A DNA stretch of 64,000 nucleotides from Bacillota bacterium (GCA_023439185.1 JAEXOR010000031.1:6988-70987), one strand, 5' to 3'; positions 1 to 9,027 are shown, counted from the first letter of the stretch. Notes: generated by a model from the letters alone, not told the origin. Made by a program: numbers and translations.

Positions 1-606
1 GTCTTCCAGGCCGCTCTTGATAAAATTGACCATCTCGTTGCGCCGGGAAACGGGCTGGATGAAGCTTGGGTTATCTTCGATATGCTTGAGCAGCCGGTCG
101 GCGTATTTGGATATTTTAAAGAAGTAGCTCTCCTCCTGCAGCAATTCCACAGACCGTCCGCAGTCCGGGCAGTTGCCCTCCACCAGGCGTCCTTCGGTCC
201 AGAAAGTTTCGCAGGGAGTGCAGTACCAGCCCTCGTAAGCGGCCTTGTAGATATCGCCCTGGTCGTAAAGCTGCTGAAAGATTTTCCGCACCGTAATTTT
301 GTGTCTTTCCTCGGTGGTGCGGATAAAGTCGTCGTTGCTGACGTCCAGGCTGCGCCACAGGTGCCGGAATCCGGCCACGATGTGGTCCACGTACTCTTTG
401 GGGGTCTGCCCCCTCTCCCGGGCCGCCCGCTCGATTTTCTGGCCGTGTTCGTCGGAGCCGGTCAAAAAGCGCACGTCGTAACCGGTCATTCGCTTATACC
501 GCGCCAAGGCGTCGGCGGCCACGGTGGTGTAGGCGTGTCCGATGTGCAGCTTGTCGCTGGGGTAGTAGATTGGAGTTGTGATGTAAAACGTCTTCCGGGA
601 TTCCAT
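1..606 (-). CDS. metG: Methionyl-tRNA synthetase, N-terminal part (runs off the window)
   Basis: Charges tRNA-Met in the cytoplasm. The minus strand encodes about 202 residues beginning MESRKTFYITTPIYY. The class I HIGH motif is near residues 21-24 (HIGHAYTT), followed by GSDEHGQKIE and a zinc-knuckle pair (CTPC, then CPDC) typical of the MetG connective domain. The ATG at 606 has AGGAAGGAG just upstream. The C-terminal catalytic KMSKS part and anticodon domain lie beyond position 1. It is preceded by a T-box leader and by abrB, the same order as abrB-metS in Bacillus subtilis. Identity is very secure; only completeness is unknown. Confidence 0.97.
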   Translation of the reverse strand, partial: MESRKTFYITTPIYYPSDKLHIGHAYTTVAADALARYKRMTGYDVRFLTGSDEHGQKIERAARERGQTPKEYVDHIVAGFRHLWRSLDVSNDDFIRTTEERHKITVRKIFQQLYDQGDIYKAAYEGWYCTPCETFWTEGRLVEGNCPDCGRSVELLQEESYFFKISKYADRLLKHIEDNPSFIQPVSRRNEMVNFIKSGLED

Positions 607-674
607 TAAAAATTGCTCCTTCCTTAAATTTTAAAAGCAGGCTCAGGGGATGTTTTTTGTGCCCCCCAACAACG

Positions 675-960
675 TAAAACGCCCCTGGTTTATCCAGGGG
701 CGAAAGATTTCGCGGTACCACCCAATTTTGCCGGCCCTAAAGAAGGGCGGCCTCGTTTAAGGTCCGGGAGATTCCCGTACCCAGGCAGATAACGGCGCCT
801 GACCGGAATAGCTTATCGGGAAGACGTTCTTCCTTTCAGCTTACAGCTCCGGAGCCATGTTCAACCCGGTCTCCCCGGCGGGCTTTCACCTGCCCCCGCT
901 CTCTGTACGGCTCACCCGGATTTACTCCCTCTCCGTCATCGCCTTAAATATGCAAAATAA
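675..960 (-). promoter_or_regulatory. T-box riboswitch leader of metG
   Basis: The T-box core TGGTACCGCG is encoded at 711-720 on the minus strand. It is followed by a GC-rich hairpin (680-702, arms CGCCCCTGG/CCAGGGGCG) and a T-run, which forms the terminator. Upstream, an AGTA motif and a long stem I can be read. A likely specifier ATG sits at 856-858 in the context GAACATGGC, which fits methionine and therefore metG. Uncharged tRNA-Met would favour the antiterminator and switch metG on. The exact 5' end is inferred from the promoter. Confidence 0.93.
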
Positions 961-968
961 CCGTGTAA

Positions 969-998
969 AGTATAATTTAAATTACTTGATCCTGTCAA
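969..998 (-). promoter_or_regulatory. Sigma-A type promoter of the metG T-box transcript
   Basis: On the minus strand, TTGACA (993-998) and TATACT (969-974) are separated by 18 nt. Both boxes are near consensus and sit directly upstream of the T-box leader. Confidence 0.8.
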
Positions 999-1055
999 GT
1001 TTAACCCAAAATTAAATCTTTTATACATAAAAATCAAATTAATTACAAAAAATTG

Positions 1056-1084
1056 TTGACTTTTACTGCCATCATTGGTACCAT
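1056..1084 (+). promoter_or_regulatory. Possible abrB promoter
   Basis: TTGACT (1056-1061) is followed after 17 nt by TACCAT (1079-1084). The -10 box is weak. The site faces abrB and is divergent from the metG leader promoter. Confidence 0.4.
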
Positions 1085-1147
1085 TTACTTACAGACAAAC
1101 TTTTTGTCGAATTATGTCACATATATATTGATTAGGGAGGGAAAGTT

Positions 1148-1402
1148 TTGAAATCAACAGGTATTGTTAGAAAGGTGGACGAGCTCGGTCGGGTGGTTAT
1201 ACCCATAGAACTGCGCCGCACCCTGGGCATTGATGAAAAAGACGCTCTGGAAATTTACGTTGATAATGAAAAGATTATCCTCAAAAAATACGAGCCGGCC
1301 TGCGTTTTTTGCGGCGATGCCGCCGACGTGCAGCATTACAGGGGTAAACTGGTCTGCCGGAACTGCGCCGTGGCCATGTTCGAAAACGTCAAGGCTATGT
1401 AA
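1148..1402 (+). CDS. abrB: AbrB/SpoVT-type transition-state regulator
   Basis: Dimeric DNA-binding regulator of transition-state genes. The 84-residue product opens with the canonical swapped-hairpin AbrB fold (MKSTGIVRKVDELGRVVIPIELRR). The C-terminal half carries CVFCG and CRNC, a four-cysteine zinc-ribbon-like tail common in clostridial AbrB proteins but not in B. subtilis AbrB. The start is TTG at 1148, supported by GGGAGGG about 7 nt upstream. It is the only plus-strand gene in its neighbourhood, between metG and rsmI, as in Bacillus. Confidence 0.93.
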   Translation: MKSTGIVRKVDELGRVVIPIELRRTLGIDEKDALEIYVDNEKIILKKYEPACVFCGDAADVQHYRGKLVCRNCAVAMFENVKAM

Positions 1403-1419
1403 TACCGGCAATTCATAAG

Positions 1420-2271
1420 TTACTCAGATACGTGTACTTTTTTATAGATTTCCTGCCTGGGGAGGTTCCTCAGGCGGGCTACTTTTTTTATGGCCTCATT
1501 TTTCGCCATCCCATCCCGCATCAGCAGCCGGACGTGCTCTTCCGGCGGCATGCCGGCCCACTCTTCCGCCCGGGCGTCCGCTTCATCAGTTGCGCCGGCA
1601 ATGACCAGCACGAACTCACCCCGGGGAGGCTGCGCGGTAAAGTGTTCTTTCAGTCCCGTCAGGGTGTCCCGCAGTAATTCCTCATGCAGCTTGGTCAGCT
1701 CCCGGGCGGCACAGGCCCGGCGATCACCCAGGCCGGCCAGCAGGTCTGCCAGCGTTTTTAGCAGCCGGTGCGGCGCTTCATACAACACTATCGTCCTGGT
1801 TTCACCCGCCAGTTCGGCCAAACGCCGGGTGCGCCCGCCGCCTTTGGCGGGCAGGAACCCCTCAAAAACAAACCTTTCAGCAGTGAGGCCGGAGACAACC
1901 AGGGCCGCCAGCAGAGCGCTGGGCCCCGGCAGCGACATTACCGGTATCCCCCTGTCCGCCGCTTCACGCGCCAGTTCCTCGCCGGGGTCGGAGATTCCGG
2001 GCGTGCCGGCGTCACTGACCAGAGCCACAGTATCGCCGCCGGCCAGCCGATCCAGCAAATATTCACCCTGGCGGCGGCGGTTATGCTCATGGTAGCTGAC
2101 AATGGGGGTATGAATATCATAATGGCTCAACAGGCGGCGGGTACGCCTGGTGTCCTCCGCCGCCACCAAATCGGCTTCGCGAAGTACCCGCAACACCCGC
2201 AGGGTGATATCCTCCAGGTTGCCGATGGGTGTGGCGCAAAGATACAAAACGCCCTGGCCTGCGCCTTCCAT
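1420..2271 (-). CDS. rsmI: 16S rRNA (cytidine1402-2'-O)-methyltransferase
   Basis: SAM-dependent methyltransferase of the tetrapyrrole-methylase fold that 2'-O-methylates C1402 in the ribosomal P site. Diagnostic blocks are LYLCATPIGNLEDIT, AAEDTRRTRRLL, SDAGTPGISDPG and SLPGPSALLAAL. The reading frame opens further upstream (2319), but the methionine at 2271 (MEGAGQGVLYL) matches the usual family start and gives 283 residues. It follows yabA in the replication/ribosome cluster ending at abrB. Confidence 0.95.
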   Translation of the reverse strand: MEGAGQGVLYLCATPIGNLEDITLRVLRVLREADLVAAEDTRRTRRLLSHYDIHTPIVSYHEHNRRRQGEYLLDRLAGGDTVALVSDAGTPGISDPGEELAREAADRGIPVMSLPGPSALLAALVVSGLTAERFVFEGFLPAKGGGRTRRLAELAGETRTIVLYEAPHRLLKTLADLLAGLGDRRACAARELTKLHEELLRDTLTGLKEHFTAQPPRGEFVLVIAGATDEADARAEEWAGMPPEEHVRLLMRDGMAKNEAIKKVARLRNLPRQEIYKKVHVSE

Positions 2272-2276
2272 CCCGT

Positions 2277-2594
2277 TCAATCCCGTCCCCGGCGCAAGAA
2301 GGCGGCACAAAACAAGCACTCACTGGTCCGGGTTTGGCCGAAGTGGATATTACAGATATGAAAACCCAGCAAATAAAGGTTCTCCAGGTTCCGGCGGCCT
2401 GTCAGCGGCTCACCGGCGTCCGGCGGCCCGGTTTCACTTTCCGGCCGCACGTCATAAACAAGGGCCAGATGCTGCCTGAGCTTTTCATTTTCCGTTTCCA
2501 GTTGCCCGACCCTGTTTCTCATGCTTTTGATCTCGGCCAGCAGGTCTTGGGCTCTGGTTTCCAGCGCTTTCATTCTTATGATTAGGTCTCTCAA
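2277..2594 (-). CDS. yabA: Replication initiation control protein YabA
   Basis: YabA restrains DnaA at the origin and binds DnaN. The product has an N-terminal coiled coil of about 50 residues (leucine/glutamate rich, KALETRAQDLLAEIK) and the C-terminal zinc-binding signature FHICN...ECLFC. The frame is open to 2633, but a TTG at 2594 has GGAAGGTGG 5 nt upstream and gives the usual length of about 105 residues. With this start the first 110 nt lie inside the 3' end of ricT in another frame. Confidence 0.85.
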   Translation of the reverse strand: MRDLIIRMKALETRAQDLLAEIKSMRNRVGQLETENEKLRQHLALVYDVRPESETGPPDAGEPLTGRRNLENLYLLGFHICNIHFGQTRTSECLFCAAFLRRGRD

Positions 2595-3414
2595 TCGGAC
2601 CACCTTCCGGTAAGTCGGTGTTGATATCCGCAACAGGGTATTCTTTAATCAGCTTGCTTTCCTGCAATTCAACGTTTACAGTCTGTTTAAAAATATTAAT
2701 CCCGGTTACCCTGCCCATCCCGTCGGGCGTACCCACCCGTTTGCCGGGCTCCGGGAAACACTCCCGGGCCTGTTCATAGGCGTCATTCTCATATTTCAGG
2801 CAGCACATCAGGCGGCCGCAGATACCGGATATTTTGGTCGGGTTGAGGGACAGGTTCTGCTCCTTGGCCATCCGGATGGACACCGAGGAAAAATCGGACA
2901 GCCAGGTGGCACAACACAATTCCCGGCCGCAGCAGCCCAGGCCGCCCATCATTTTGGCCTCGTCCCGCACTCCGATTTGCCGCAGCTCGATCCGGGTGCG
3001 AAACACCGCGGCCAGGTCTTTGACCAGCTCGCGGAAATCGATCCGCCCGTCGGCGGTAAAATAAAAGATTATTTTATTACCGTCAAAGGTCTGCTCCACA
3101 TCCACCAGTTTCATCGGCAAACCGTGGGTGGTGATCTTCTCCATGCAGATCTCATAAGCCCGGGTTTCTTTTTCCTGGTTGGCCCGGAGCTGTTCCATGT
3201 CCGCGTCACCGGCCCGGCGCAGCACTTTCTTCAGCGCGCCCACCACTTCATCTTCGGGGACGCTCCGGGGGCCGGCAACCACGGTGCCGTACTCCACCCC
3301 GCGGGATGTTTCAACAATCACCCCGTCGCCCGCCGACAGGAACAAATCCCCGGGATCAAAATAATATACCTTGCCTGCTGATTTAAATCTTACTCCCACT
3401 ACCAGGCACGACAA
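2485..3414 (-). CDS. ricT: PSP1-family RicT (YaaT)
   Basis: Member of the RicAFT (Y-complex) involved in RNA processing and sporulation phosphorelay control in Bacillus. The 309-residue protein has the PSP1 core with cysteine clusters GGLGCCGRELCC and CGRLMCCLKYE, the Fe-S ligand region of the family. The start is TTG at 3414 with GGAGGT 7 nt upstream; an upstream ATG is out of frame and an in-frame stop lies just before. The tail beyond the PSP1 domain (PNHKNESAGNQSPRP...) is low complexity and overlaps yabA. It lies between holB and yabA as in Bacillus. Confidence 0.93.
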   Translation of the reverse strand: MSCLVVGVRFKSAGKVYYFDPGDLFLSAGDGVIVETSRGVEYGTVVAGPRSVPEDEVVGALKKVLRRAGDADMEQLRANQEKETRAYEICMEKITTHGLPMKLVDVEQTFDGNKIIFYFTADGRIDFRELVKDLAAVFRTRIELRQIGVRDEAKMMGGLGCCGRELCCATWLSDFSSVSIRMAKEQNLSLNPTKISGICGRLMCCLKYENDAYEQARECFPEPGKRVGTPDGMGRVTGINIFKQTVNVELQESKLIKEYPVADINTDLPEGGPIERPNHKNESAGNQSPRPAGRDQKHEKQGRATGNGK

Positions 3415-3442
3415 TGATCATACCTCCAGTCAAACCTCCACT

Positions 3443-4312
3443 TTAATCAAAACCGGCTATTTTCAGAAGCAGGGCATCCAACGCCAGCCGCCGGTTCGCG
3501 TTACCCGCCAGCCGCCGGGACGTTTCTTCCGCTGTTAACAGTATGTCCAGCACTTCCCGCCGTCCATAAGCGCCCGCCAGCCCGGTAATATCAGCCCGCC
3601 GGTCGGTATTGATCAGCAATTCACCGCGCCCGGCCTGTTGCAAGACCATGACGTCCCGGAACAATACCGTCAAATGTTCCACAAATTCCTGCGCGTCTTC
3701 CCGTCCCGACAACTCTTCCGGTGGGACCGGCACGGCGGTCCGCCGCCCGGCGGCCAGGGTCAGCGCTATCTGCAGCGCCCGGTCGCGCCCCGTCTGCCCG
3801 TCCGGCTGCGCCGACGATAAACTGTTAAACCGGAAGCACTGGCAGCGGGACAGTACGGTTGACGGAATCGCCCCGGCGTCGTCGGTAACCAGGATGAACA
3901 CCACCCCGGCCCCGGGCTCCTCCAGGGTCTTTAAAAAACTATTGGCGGCGGCGGTGGTCATCTTCTCGGCCTGCTCCACCAGGAACACCTGCCGGCCTTC
4001 GCCAAAGGAGGTAAACACCGCTTCGCCGCATACACCTTTTAGCTGCCTGATTTTTATGGAGGCCCCGTCGGGGCGGATAATGTGCAGATCCGGGTGCACT
4101 CCCCGGCCGGAACGGATACAGTCGTCGCAAGCTTCACAGGCGTCGCCGCCGCCGTCCCCGGAGCACAGCAGAGCCCTGGCAAAGGCCAGACCGGCGGTCT
4201 TCTTGCCTGTTCCGGGCGGCCCGTAAAAAAAATACGCGTGCGACACCCGGTTGGATGCAAGGGCGGCAGCCAGACCGGCTTTTATTTTTTCCAACGGACT
4301 CACCCCGGGCAA
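3443..4312 (-). CDS. holB: DNA polymerase III delta' subunit
   Basis: Clamp-loader subunit that helps place the sliding clamp on DNA. Walker A is GPPGTGKKT, followed by a four-cysteine zinc module (CEACDDC region), LEEPGAGVVF and a SRCQ sensor motif. Length is 289 residues. The start is taken as TTG at 4312; a GTG four codons later is an alternative. It is immediately downstream of tmk (16 nt) and is probably co-transcribed with it. Confidence 0.94.
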   Translation of the reverse strand: MPGVSPLEKIKAGLAAALASNRVSHAYFFYGPPGTGKKTAGLAFARALLCSGDGGGDACEACDDCIRSGRGVHPDLHIIRPDGASIKIRQLKGVCGEAVFTSFGEGRQVFLVEQAEKMTTAAANSFLKTLEEPGAGVVFILVTDDAGAIPSTVLSRCQCFRFNSLSSAQPDGQTGRDRALQIALTLAAGRRTAVPVPPEELSGREDAQEFVEHLTVLFRDVMVLQQAGRGELLINTDRRADITGLAGAYGRREVLDILLTAEETSRRLAGNANRRLALDALLLKIAGFD

Positions 4313-4328
4313 AGTTTATCACACCTTT

Positions 4329-4952
4329 TCAGGTTAAAACCTGTTTCAGGGATTCCAGCACCGACCGGTGCACCTCTTCCACCGCCGCCCCGGCCCGGAT
4401 CACTTTAAACAACCGGGGCTGCCCGGCCGCCTGTTCCAGGTACCCGCGGCGCACCCGCCGGAAAAAATCATTTTTTTCCGCTTCCAGCCGGTCCGGGGGA
4501 CGGTCGCCCGCAACCCGGCGCATACTTTCCTCCACCGGCAGGTCCAGCAGGATCACAGCGTCGGGCTCCAAGCCCCGGACGGCCAATTCATTCAGGCGCG
4601 TCAAAAACTCCATATCCAGGCCCCGCCCGCCGCCCTGGTAGGCCAGGGTGGAATAAATAAACCGGTCGCAAAGCACGGTATCCCCCCTGCTTAAAGCGGG
4701 TAAAATTTTCTCGGTGACATGCTGGGCCCGGTCGGCGGCGTATAAAAACGCTTCGGTGCGGGGGGTGATATCCCGGCAGGCCGGGTCCAAAAGCAACGCC
4801 CGCAGCCGGCCGCCTATACCGGTGCCGCCGGGTTCTCTGGTGCATAATACCGGCACACCGCACCGCTCCAGTGATAAGGCCAGCAGTTTCATCTGGGTTG
4901 TTTTGCCCGAACCGTCAATGCCTTCAAAAACGATAAATTTCCCCGCCGTCAA
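4329..4952 (-). CDS. tmk: Thymidylate kinase
   Basis: Phosphorylates dTMP to dTDP. The P-loop is FEGIDGSGKTTQ near residue 10; the DR motif is in CDRFIYSTLAYQGGGRGLD, and the TREPGGT block is present. The 207 residues match the family. It sits between the aminotransferase-fold decarboxylase and holB, the standard Firmicutes order. Confidence 0.97.
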   Translation of the reverse strand: MTAGKFIVFEGIDGSGKTTQMKLLALSLERCGVPVLCTREPGGTGIGGRLRALLLDPACRDITPRTEAFLYAADRAQHVTEKILPALSRGDTVLCDRFIYSTLAYQGGGRGLDMEFLTRLNELAVRGLEPDAVILLDLPVEESMRRVAGDRPPDRLEAEKNDFFRRVRRGYLEQAAGQPRLFKVIRAGAAVEEVHRSVLESLKQVLT

Positions 4953-4975
4953 GCAGTTTCATCTCCCGTACGCGA

Positions 4976-6451
4976 TTACCGCGCGACCACCCGGATAGTG
5001 TTAAGTTCCGGGTCGGCGGCGCCCTGGTGATGCAATCCAAATTCACGCCCTTGCAATAGGTATTCTACAACCGCCGGGGTAATTTCCTCCCCGGGATAGA
5101 TAACAGCAATCCCCGGCGGATATACGGACACTGATTCCGCGCTAATCAGGCCGGCGGCCCGGACCAGGGGCACGGCGCGGCGCGGCGCCCGCCAGGCCTG
5201 TCGCGGGGTTAACACTTGGGGGGGGATGGCAGGCCCCGCCGGCAACGGCATGGACGAACGCTCCCCGCCTCCCTGTCCGGCCTGACTGAGCTCAGCCAGG
5301 CCGTTGACCAGGGCGGTGAGATCGGATTTTTTCGTGCCCAGCGACAGCACCGCCACTATATTGAACGCATCGGACATTTCCAGGTAGATACCGTGTTTTC
5401 GGGCCAGCCACCGGGCAACCGCCGGTCCCGACATGCCCAGCCGGCGCACCGATATCACCAGTCGGGTGGGGTCATATCCCGCATTAATCAAATTCCCCAG
5501 GTGCCCGGGATCCAAAACGGTTAGACCCGGCAGACTGTTAATTACCGGTACCGCCTCATGAACCCAGTTTAAAAGCTTGTCTAAAGTCTCCCGGCCATGA
5601 TCGGCCAGGTAACCTCGGGCGGCGTCCAATGAAGCCATCAGCAGGTAAGACGGGCTGGTGGTCTGCAACAGGCGCAGCATCTCCGCCACCCTTTCCCGGT
5701 CCACCCCGCCATGCTCAATGCCCAGATGCAGCCAGGAAGCCTGGGTTAAAGCGCCGCCGGTTTTGTGCACACTCTGCACCACCGCGCCGGCGCCCAGGGA
5801 AAGCGCGTCGGCGGGCAGGGCGGGATGAAAACGCAGGTGCGTGCCGTGGGCCTCGTCAACCAGCAGCGGCACATTGTGCCGCCGGCAGATTGCCGCTGTC
5901 GCGGCCAGGCCACCCGTCACCCCGTAATAATTGGGATGCACCGCCAGCACAGCGCCGGCGCCGGGGTTTTGCCGCAGCACATCAACCAGCTCGGCAGGCC
6001 GGAACGAAGCGGCAAATTCAAACCCGGGCACCACTTCCGGAGTGAGGAAAACCGGGCGGGCGCCGCTGACAATTAACCCGCCCAGCACCGAGCGGTGTGC
6101 GTTGCGCGGCAGCACCAACGCCCGGTGCTCATCGCAGGTGGCGGCTATAAGGGCCTGGATACCGACGGTGGTGCCATTGACCAAAAAAAACGTATGCCGG
6201 GCCCCGAAAAGCCCGGCGGCTTTTTCCTGCGCCGCCGCGATAACCCCGCCGGGGTTATGCAGATCATCCAGGTTTTCCAATTCAGTTGCATCCAAACCCG
6301 CCGGCCTGTCCATAAGCTGAGGAAACAGATTTCCGCCATGACCGGGAACGTGCATTCTTACCGGCTGTTTGCGGCGGTAATCTTCCAGCGCTTTTACCAG
6401 CGGCAGATCCCCGCGGTCATCATCTTCTATATTTGGCGGCAAAGTTTTCAC
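4976..6451 (-). CDS. Orn/Lys/Arg decarboxylase family PLP enzyme (YaaO-like)
   Basis: Pyridoxal-phosphate decarboxylase of the aspartate-aminotransferase-fold family (lysine, ornithine or arginine to the diamine; substrate not determinable here). Motifs are MHVPGHGG near the N-terminus, DEAHGTHL and the PLP-lysine block SVHKTGGALTQ. The 491 residues agree with the short Firmicutes form that lacks the N-terminal receiver-like domain. It precedes tmk by 23 nt, as yaaO does in B. subtilis. Confidence 0.92.
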   Translation of the reverse strand: MKTLPPNIEDDDRGDLPLVKALEDYRRKQPVRMHVPGHGGNLFPQLMDRPAGLDATELENLDDLHNPGGVIAAAQEKAAGLFGARHTFFLVNGTTVGIQALIAATCDEHRALVLPRNAHRSVLGGLIVSGARPVFLTPEVVPGFEFAASFRPAELVDVLRQNPGAGAVLAVHPNYYGVTGGLAATAAICRRHNVPLLVDEAHGTHLRFHPALPADALSLGAGAVVQSVHKTGGALTQASWLHLGIEHGGVDRERVAEMLRLLQTTSPSYLLMASLDAARGYLADHGRETLDKLLNWVHEAVPVINSLPGLTVLDPGHLGNLINAGYDPTRLVISVRRLGMSGPAVARWLARKHGIYLEMSDAFNIVAVLSLGTKKSDLTALVNGLAELSQAGQGGGERSSMPLPAGPAIPPQVLTPRQAWRAPRRAVPLVRAAGLISAESVSVYPPGIAVIYPGEEITPAVVEYLLQGREFGLHHQGAADPELNTIRVVAR

Positions 6452-6600
6452 CTGTGTATATTTTTGTTAACAAATAATTTTATCATATCCTAAACCGGCA
6501 GACCAGTGCCTTTGTTGTATTTCATTGGCATCATAAAGAATTTTTCTGTGGTCAAAATAAAAAAAGATTTGTGCGAAGATAAAAAGGAGTGTGACCGGCA

Positions 6601-6861
6601 ATGTCCGATTTGGAGATCGATACCAAAAAAATATCACAAAAATATCGTACCAACGTGCCGCGCCTCATCCGCGCCTGGAAAAAGGGCATTTCCGATCCGG
6701 AAATTTCACGACATACCGGCGTAAACGTTTCCACCCTGTACCAGATTAAAAACGAACTGGAACTGGCTCACCGCCGGGTCAGGCTGGCCAAAAAACGGGA
6801 ACCGGTAAACGGCGCGCCCGTTCACGCCCAACGCCATATCCTCTTAAGGCCGCTCCTGTAA
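6601..6861 (+). CDS. Small helix-turn-helix protein
   Basis: An 86-residue protein with a clear helix-turn-helix (ISDPEISRHTGVNVSTLYQIK), probably a small DNA-binding regulator; target unknown. The ATG at 6601 has AAGGAG about 10 nt upstream. Its 3' end overlaps the convergent Gin gene by about 40 nt. No family name is recognised with confidence. Confidence 0.7.
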   Translation: MSDLEIDTKKISQKYRTNVPRLIRAWKKGISDPEISRHTGVNVSTLYQIKNELELAHRRVRLAKKREPVNGAPVHAQRHILLRPLL

Positions 6862-6992
6862 AAATCATAAGCCGGATCATCAAGCCGCAAGAAAGTGATA
6901 GCCTCTTCGCAGCAGGAACAGATGCAGTGTCCGCCAATAATCAACGCCGCTGCCGGATGGGGCCGCACGCCGCAAATCACGCAATGACACAT
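6822..6992 (-). CDS. Anti-sigma-G inhibitor Gin (CsfB-like)
   Basis: Gin is a small zinc-binding protein that holds sigma-G (and sigma-E) inactive during sporulation. The product has the CxxC pairs CHCVICG and CICSCCE and ends with the family pattern YDFYRSGLKRIW. Starting at the internal ATG (6992, MCHCVICG) gives 56 residues with GGGTGATG upstream; the longer frame to 7040 lacks a ribosome site. csfB also lies between bofA and yaaO in Bacillus. Confidence 0.85.
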   Translation of the reverse strand: MCHCVICGVRPHPAAALIIGGHCICSCCEEAITFLRLDDPAYDFYRSGLKRIWRWA

Positions 6993-7189
6993 TGGAACAT
7001 CACCCGTTTCAATATATGAATCCGGGCTAAAAGAGGTCACTTATTTAAGGTTGGATAAAAAATAATTCAGGCAGCTTGTTTGAAGCTGCCCGGAACCGCG
7101 TGAACAGGAAGTAAAGTGACTAAGATGTATTAATTAAGTCCCAGGAAGCAGGAAATACTGATCACAAATATCTACTGTGGAGAGTTACC

Positions 7190-8599
7190 ATGTCCAATTT
7201 CAATGATGAAAAAGGTGACCGGGGACTGTTAAAAACAGCCCTGGCCACGACAGGACTAACCTATTTGGGCCTCCTGCTTTTCAGTCGGCCCCTGATCAAT
7301 ATAGTCAGTGACGTCTTTCTTAAAAGACTAATGACAGATTCCTACGATAAAAATATGTGGGAATTTATCTCGGCAGGGACCAGGGTAGGGATGCAGACAA
7401 TCGTTGAGACTAATTTACGTTCCCATGAGGGTACGGTAATCAGCAGACCTCTGGGAAGTCCTAAAAAATTTCCCAATGCCGACATGCTTACCTTTAATAT
7501 GGCCCAGCTCAATAAGCTCCCAACACCCGAAAACTTCCCGGTAGATACAGAGGTAACTATTGGTCCCCAATCCGCTAAACCCTTAAAAATCGCTATGCCC
7601 ATCATCATAGCCGGTATGGCTTACGGTTTGGGCCTGGCAGAGAAAACAAAAATTGCCCTGGCCCAGGGAGCCAGCCAGGTGGGTACGGCCATCGGCAGCG
7701 GTGAAGGACCCTATTTGGCCTCAGAAAGAAAAGCAGCCAAAAAACTTATGTTCATGTATGATCGAGGGATGCGCAAGCGAGGCTTCGCCATCTTTAAACA
7801 GGCCGATGCCGTAGAAATTCAATTCGGTCAGGGCGCCTTAGGCGGCACGGGACATTCTACCAAGTACCGGGACCTGCCGCCGCTATGCCGTAAACTCTTG
7901 CATCTTAAACCAGGTCAACCCACATATACCTATGCTCGCATGCCTGAAGTCCAGGTACCCCGGCATGATCTCCCTCCGCTGGTCGAAGAACTTCGCCAAG
8001 TCACAGGCGGAGTGCCCATCGGGGCCAAAATTGGCGCGGGTCACGAACTGGAAAAGGATCTGGAAATCCTTTTGGCATCAGGCGTCGACTTTGTTGTCAT
8101 CGACGGCGCTGAAGCGGCCACCAAAGGCAGCGCTCCCATACTCCAGGACGATTTCGGCGTGCCGACTGTCTTCGCTGTTAACCGGGCCGCCCAGTACATC
8201 CGGAAACAAAATATGCAAGGTAAAGTCAGCCTTATTGCCAGCGGAGGCCTTTATACCCCCGGCAGCTTTTTGAAGATGCTCGCTCTGGGCGCTGATGCCG
8301 TTTACATTGGTTCCATCGCCCTTTTCGCCCTGGCTCATACTGAAGTCTTAAAAGCTATGCCTTTCGAACCCCCGCCCCAGGTAGTCTTTGCCAACAGCCA
8401 TTATGCCAAGAAGCTGAATGTGAAAAAAACTGCCCGGCACCTGGCTTATTTCCTTAAATCATGCAACGAAGAAATAATGGAAGGGGTAAAAGCTCTCGGG
8501 AAAAAGTCGGTCAAAGAAGTAGACAAAGGCGACCTGGCCGCATTGGAGCCTTTTATAGCGCAGGCGCTGGGAATCCCACTGGCTTCAGATAGCGTGTGA
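7190..8599 (+). CDS. FMN-binding glutamate-synthase-like protein
   Basis: A 469-residue protein resembling the FMN domain of glutamate synthase (GltB central/FMN TIM barrel), without the amidotransferase domain. Core blocks are GMAYGLGLAEKTKIALAQGA, GSGEGPYLASER, VPIGAKIGAG, VVIDGAEAATKGSAP and GGLYTPGSFLKMLALGADAV. Residues about 15-35 are hydrophobic and may anchor it to the membrane. Such stand-alone forms occur widely in Firmicutes; their substrate is usually unassigned. RBS is GGAG about 9 nt before the ATG. It stands alone on the plus strand. Confidence 0.88.
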   Translation: MSNFNDEKGDRGLLKTALATTGLTYLGLLLFSRPLINIVSDVFLKRLMTDSYDKNMWEFISAGTRVGMQTIVETNLRSHEGTVISRPLGSPKKFPNADMLTFNMAQLNKLPTPENFPVDTEVTIGPQSAKPLKIAMPIIIAGMAYGLGLAEKTKIALAQGASQVGTAIGSGEGPYLASERKAAKKLMFMYDRGMRKRGFAIFKQADAVEIQFGQGALGGTGHSTKYRDLPPLCRKLLHLKPGQPTYTYARMPEVQVPRHDLPPLVEELRQVTGGVPIGAKIGAGHELEKDLEILLASGVDFVVIDGAEAATKGSAPILQDDFGVPTVFAVNRAAQYIRKQNMQGKVSLIASGGLYTPGSFLKMLALGADAVYIGSIALFALAHTEVLKAMPFEPPPQVVFANSHYAKKLNVKKTARHLAYFLKSCNEEIMEGVKALGKKSVKEVDKGDLAALEPFIAQALGIPLASDSV

Positions 8600-8627
8600 A
8601 CCCGGAAATAACCAATCTCAAAACGGA

Positions 8628-9005
8628 TTACGGGCTCATTACCGTCATCTGACCGGGCATGACAATCTGTATAACGCCGGCCCAAGCGCACATCAGCTTA
8701 CAACTATTGTTCAACGCCGGCTTTCCCCCGATCAGGACCGTTGGGCTGCCCGGTATCCAGGGAGCGGCCGTGTTGGGCACACAGGGAGCAGGCGTGAAAA
8801 ATACCGGCGGCGGCCTTTTGGTTGCCGGATTTACCACGCTGTTACACATTCCGAACGGAAGTATATTAACCATTGGCTTATGATCCATAATGGTGGCGGC
8901 AGGCGTACCGGTCAAGGTTGTCATTTGTGAGTTTACGACCAAAACAGATGGGGTTGTACCGAATGAACACATCATACTCGCTCCGGTACATACACAGATT
9001 GCCAT
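8628..9005 (-). CDS. DUF4280 PAAR-like protein
   Basis: A 125-residue protein beginning MAICVCTGASMMCSFG with GGAGAACTG upstream of 9005. It has the DUF4280 (PAAR-like) pattern of glycine/proline beta turns, including TPAATIMDHKP and GSPTVLIGGKPALNNSCK. PAAR-like proteins cap the spike of contractile injection systems and connect to cargo. It ends an operon with a tandem-GNAT protein and a DUF4157 protein, which supports a secretion role. Family assignment is from pattern memory; function is inferred. Confidence 0.8.
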   Translation of the reverse strand: MAICVCTGASMMCSFGTTPSVLVVNSQMTTLTGTPAATIMDHKPMVNILPFGMCNSVVNPATKRPPPVFFTPAPCVPNTAAPWIPGSPTVLIGGKPALNNSCKLMCAWAGVIQIVMPGQMTVMSP

Positions 9006-9027
9006 ACTCAGTTCTCCAATCAATTGA

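Noticed and set aside
82..609. Plus-strand open frame of 175 codons across metG
   Set aside because: It is the complement of the metG coding frame, which has all synthetase motifs.
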